A stretch of DNA of 64,000 bases from Planctomycetota bacterium (GTDB lineage: Bacteria; Planctomycetota; Phycisphaerae; Phycisphaerales; UBA1924), in NCBI GenBank assembly GCA_017303555.1, contig JAFLCN010000019.1, positions 1 to 64,000 on the forward strand, read 5' to 3'. Shown piece by piece: positions 62,066 to 64,000 of this stretch (position 1 is its first letter; each line of letters starts with the position of its first letter). Position numbers and translations under genes: made by a program. The notes under the pieces were generated by a model. That model searched no databases. It was not told the DNA's origin and worked only from the letters and a program-made list of their open reading frames with translations.

Positions 62066-62093
62066 TTGACAGCAAGAACGAGCCCGATACGCT
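62066..62093 (+). promoter_or_regulatory. promoter of the cobalamin-riboswitch transcript
   Basis: TTGACA (62066-62071), 16 bases, TACGCT (62088-62093). A start about 7 bases further is at position 62100, which is where the riboswitch P1 stem begins. The fit supports both calls. The 200 bases upstream back to the OYE gene have no gene. Confidence 0.55.
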
Positions 62094-62097
62094 GCCT

Positions 62098-62344
62098 GCG
62101 TCTTCGGTGCCCTTGCATCCAATGCCCGGGCAAAGAGGGAAGTGTGGTGCGGCCGCCGGCTTCACAGCCAACGGTCAATTCCACCGCGGACGCGCCGCCG
62201 TAACGGGCTCTAGCGCGACCCAGGGTGCTTGTTCCCGCAGGGATCAGGCACCGGCCACTGTGCTCGATCGGCCAACTCCGGCCGGTCGAACGCGGGAAGG
62301 CGGGTCGCGGATCGCCCGAAGCCGGAAGACCTGCCGAAAGACGC
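62098..62344 (+). promoter_or_regulatory. cobalamin (B12) riboswitch
   Basis: P1 pairs 62098-62107 with 62334-62344. The order of conserved elements fits the cobalamin aptamer: GGTGC near 62106, AGAGGGAAG near 62134, AATTCCACCGCGG near 62178, GCCACTG near 62254, CGGGAAGGC near 62293 and AAGCCGGAAGACCTGCC near 62319-62335. A hairpin (62348-62362) just after could be the expression platform. It regulates the gene at 62608 in response to corrinoid. Confidence rests on motif order; a covariance-model scan would settle it. Confidence 0.82.
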
Positions 62345-62607
62345 CTTGCAGGATGTTCCTGCGGGGCTGACTGGCGGCCCTCGCGATTTTCGGGGCGGCT
62401 GGTGCGAGCGCTCTCGCCTGCCCCCGCAGCGTCGCTCTCACCCGCATCAACGCTCCGAACAGGTCCGTGCCTGTGCGCCTTCGTTGCGCTCGGCCCGAAC
62501 TCACCCGCGATCTGCCGCCTTCTTCGTGGCATCGGGGGCCTTCCCGCGCGGAAATCGGGATGAAGTGCCACACGGCGCTCTCGCGCCGGCGTGGCGAGGA
62601 GTTGGAG
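62345..62607. other. leader between riboswitch and the surface-protein gene
   Basis: About 260 bases with no credible gene. It starts with the short GCAGGA/TCCTGC hairpin (62348-62362) and ends with the purine-rich GAGGAGTTGGAG site. It likely forms the expression platform and long leader of the B12-controlled gene. Confidence 0.45.
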
Positions 62608-63417
62608 ATGGCTCGAGTTTCAGGTTTTTGTGCTTTCGGCGTTCGTGGTGCGGCTGCCGCGGGTGTGCTGTTTGCTTCCGCAAACGCGCTCGCAAGCCCG
62701 TACGCATCGGATTGGATGAGCTACTCGGCAGGCACCGGCGCGAGCGCGACGTACCTTGATCCGGCGTCGGCTGTCGGCTCGCCGACGCGATTCACCGGCG
62801 TGCAGTTCGGGTTTCCGAGCGTCGTGAGTCCGTTCAGTCCGCCGTTTGATCCGGGCGACATCGTGAGCATCGGCCGCGGCGGACACCTGACGCTTGCCTT
62901 CGATCACGATGTGCGCGACCGGGCCGACAACCCCTTCGGCATCGACTTCAACATCTTCGGCAACTGGTTCTATACCGACAGCAACGGCGTCGCGAACGGA
63001 AAGTTCGGCGCCCACGGCGGCATCGTCGAAGTCTCGAAGGATGGCAGCGATTGGCGGACTGTCAGCGTGCTCGCAACAAGCGGGTTTGCGACGCTCGGTT
63101 ACTCGGATCTGACTTCGCCGTACGACACCGTGCCGGGCAATGTGCCGACGGATTTCACGAAGGCGGCTGATCCGAGCTTCAACCCGATCGGCAAGACCTT
63201 CGCCGAAATCGTTGCCGGCTACAGCGGCAGCGGCGGCGGAACCGGCATCGACATCGCTTCGACCGGCCTCGATTTCATCCGCTTCGTGCGTATCAGCAAT
63301 CCAGAGGGCAATACCGGCAACATCAACATCGACGGCATCGCCGCGATCCCGACGCCGGTCACTGCTTCGCTCTTCGTGATCGCCAGCATCATCGCGCCCC
63401 GCCGGAGGAGAGCTTGA
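62608..63417 (+). CDS. B12-riboswitch-controlled exosortase-type surface protein
   Basis: 269 aa from ATG 62608. Signal peptide to about residue 29 (Ala-Leu-Ala-Ser-Pro). The mature part starts Tyr-Ala-Ser-Asp-Trp-Met-Ser-Tyr and includes Gly-Thr-Gly-Ala...Val-Gly-Ser-Pro-Thr-Arg-Phe-Thr-Gly, Asp-Ile-Val-Ser-Ile-Gly-Arg-Gly-Gly-His-Leu-Thr-Leu-Ala-Phe and Asn-Ile-Phe-Gly-Asn-Trp-Phe, a pattern I associate with surface proteins encoded near B12 uptake genes in several phyla. The sorting signal is Ile-Pro-Thr-Pro-Val-Thr, helix, Pro-Arg-Arg-Arg-Arg-Ala. The riboswitch suggests a role in corrinoid acquisition, which is an inference. Confidence 0.78.
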   Translation: MARVSGFCAFGVRGAAAAGVLFASANALASPYASDWMSYSAGTGASATYLDPASAVGSPTRFTGVQFGFPSVVSPFSPPFDPGDIVSIGRGGHLTLAFDHDVRDRADNPFGIDFNIFGNWFYTDSNGVANGKFGAHGGIVEVSKDGSDWRTVSVLATSGFATLGYSDLTSPYDTVPGNVPTDFTKAADPSFNPIGKTFAEIVAGYSGSGGGTGIDIASTGLDFIRFVRISNPEGNTGNINIDGIAAIPTPVTASLFVIASIIAPRRRRA

Positions 63418-63482
63418 TCCGGCGAGTTTCAACTTCGCTTGCAGCCCGCGCGACAGCGCGGGTTGTGGCTTTACGGAGTTCA

Positions 63483-63618
63483 CCACAGAGACACAGAGAC
63501 ACAGAGGAAGAAAAGGGCAGTGGGCTTGAAGCCAAGATCCGCTTCGCCTCGCCCGTCCTGGCGATCGACCATTTCCAATCCCTCTCTTTCTCCTCTCTGT
63601 GCCTCTGTGTCTCTGTGG
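63483..63618. repeat. ACACAGAG-unit inverted repeat pair
   Basis: 63483-63507 is three copies of an 8-base ACACAGAG unit. 63594-63618 is its reverse complement with 23 of 25 bases matching. The two arms enclose about 86 bases. Related CACAGAG repeats are scattered in many bacterial genomes. The right arm contains the likely start of the last gene. Confidence 0.75.
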
Positions 63619-64000
63619 CGAATGCCTTTGCCTTTTCCGGTCTTTCGCACGCGCAAGGCACCTTCCCCACACTCGCTTCCGACACCACGCGCAGCGCAAC
63701 CACCACGCAGCCGTTTCCATCACTCGCCCCGCCCGCCTGGACCTGTTCGAAGGATGAGAACAACCGCACCATCACCTTCGTCGCGCGTGCGGGCGTCGCG
63801 GTCGGGCTGCACTTTGTCTACACCACAGGCTCGGTGAACGAACCCGGCGGCACGACCTGGAAGCTCTTCGCGATCAACCGTCGCACCGGCGCGGTCGCGT
63901 GGTCGCTGCCGATCGATGCTCCCGAACTCGAAAGCACCGCGACTCCGACGTTCGATGAACGCACCGCAACCGTGATCGTTTCCGGCGGATCTTCGCTCTA
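63615..64000 (+). CDS. PQQ-like beta-propeller protein, partial (runs off the window)
   Basis: 128 codons visible, no stop. The frame from GTG 63615 reads Val-Ala-Asn-Ala-Phe-Ala-Phe-Ser...His-Ala-Gln-Gly, a plausible signal peptide end, then Trp-Thr-Cys...Thr-Trp-Lys-Leu-Phe-Ala-Ile-Asn-Arg-Arg-Thr-Gly-Ala-Val-Ala-Trp-Ser-Leu-Pro, which is typical of the first blade of PQQ-like propellers. An upstream in-frame start (GTG 63465) would add hydrophobic residues translated from the repeat. Being downstream of the B12-controlled gene, it may share the transcript. The 3' end is outside. Confidence 0.6.
   Translation, partial: MANAFAFSGLSHAQGTFPTLASDTTRSATTTQPFPSLAPPAWTCSKDENNRTITFVARAGVAVGLHFVYTTGSVNEPGGTTWKLFAINRRTGAVAWSLPIDAPELESTATPTFDERTATVIVSGGSSL

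Overview
The window reads as a chromosomal segment of a high-GC planctomycete, most likely class Phycisphaerae. The evidence is a set of secreted proteins ending in a Pro-x-Pro(-Gly), hydrophobic stretch and Arg-rich tail (exosortase/PEP-CTERM type), a C-terminal CxxC zinc-ribbon membrane protein, H-X9-DG pseudopilins, a sigma factor fused to a membrane/extracytoplasmic region, a HYExAFE-family protein and many small operons. No rRNA, tRNA, CRISPR array or insertion sequence was found.

Layout. 1-6.6 kb (+): MlaD-type lipid-transport protein, HYExAFE nuclease-like protein, three small membrane/secreted proteins, a RicT/PSP1 protein with a long low-complexity tail, and signal peptidase I with a large insertion. 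6.6-11.4 kb (-): hypothetical protein, VOC protein, hisS, a redoxin without cysteines, trpC. 11.4-13.6 kb (+): CPBP protease and trpS. 13.6-15.3 kb (-): accessory cassette TcmP + DUF5131, with a promoter that looks leaderless. 15.3-18.5 kb (+): GNAT enzyme and a large secreted protein. 18.5-26 kb (-): cupin, large alpha-helical protein, GT4, zinc-ribbon protein, truA, Gly-rich membrane protein, small membrane protein, nuoG. 26-30 kb (+): four exosortase-type surface proteins, each with an unusual leader. Two of these have a thioester-domain-like Cys/Gln pair.

30-37.4 kb: TPR protein, a short flagellin, pseudopilin translationally coupled to the sigma-fusion gene, Tat-type class V aminotransferase, aldo/keto reductase. 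37.4-43.4 kb: DUF4143 ATPase, ppdK, pabB. 43.4-48.1 kb: sugar/glycan block (GT2, an HldE-like enzyme with reversed domain order, a GT4-KdsC fusion). 48.3-58.8 kb: Gly/Pro/Tyr-rich secreted protein, pirin, oligopeptidase B, serine hydrolase, two TlpA-like proteins, a degenerate MBL-fold protein, coaD. 58.8-64 kb: GT4 with a coupled membrane coiled-coil protein, old yellow enzyme, and a cobalamin riboswitch upstream of an exosortase-type surface protein, followed by a partial PQQ-like gene.

The most notable signals are the RNA leaders of the surface-protein genes (Shine-Dalgarno-sequestering hairpins with a shared motif, and three GAAA-tetraloop hairpins at an exact 24-nt period), the B12 riboswitch on a surface protein, the TcmP/DUF5131 pair, and the GT4-KdsC and sigma-membrane fusions. 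Start codons were chosen by eye from ribosome binding sites, family N-termini and gene overlaps. All family assignments come from motif recognition, not from database searches.
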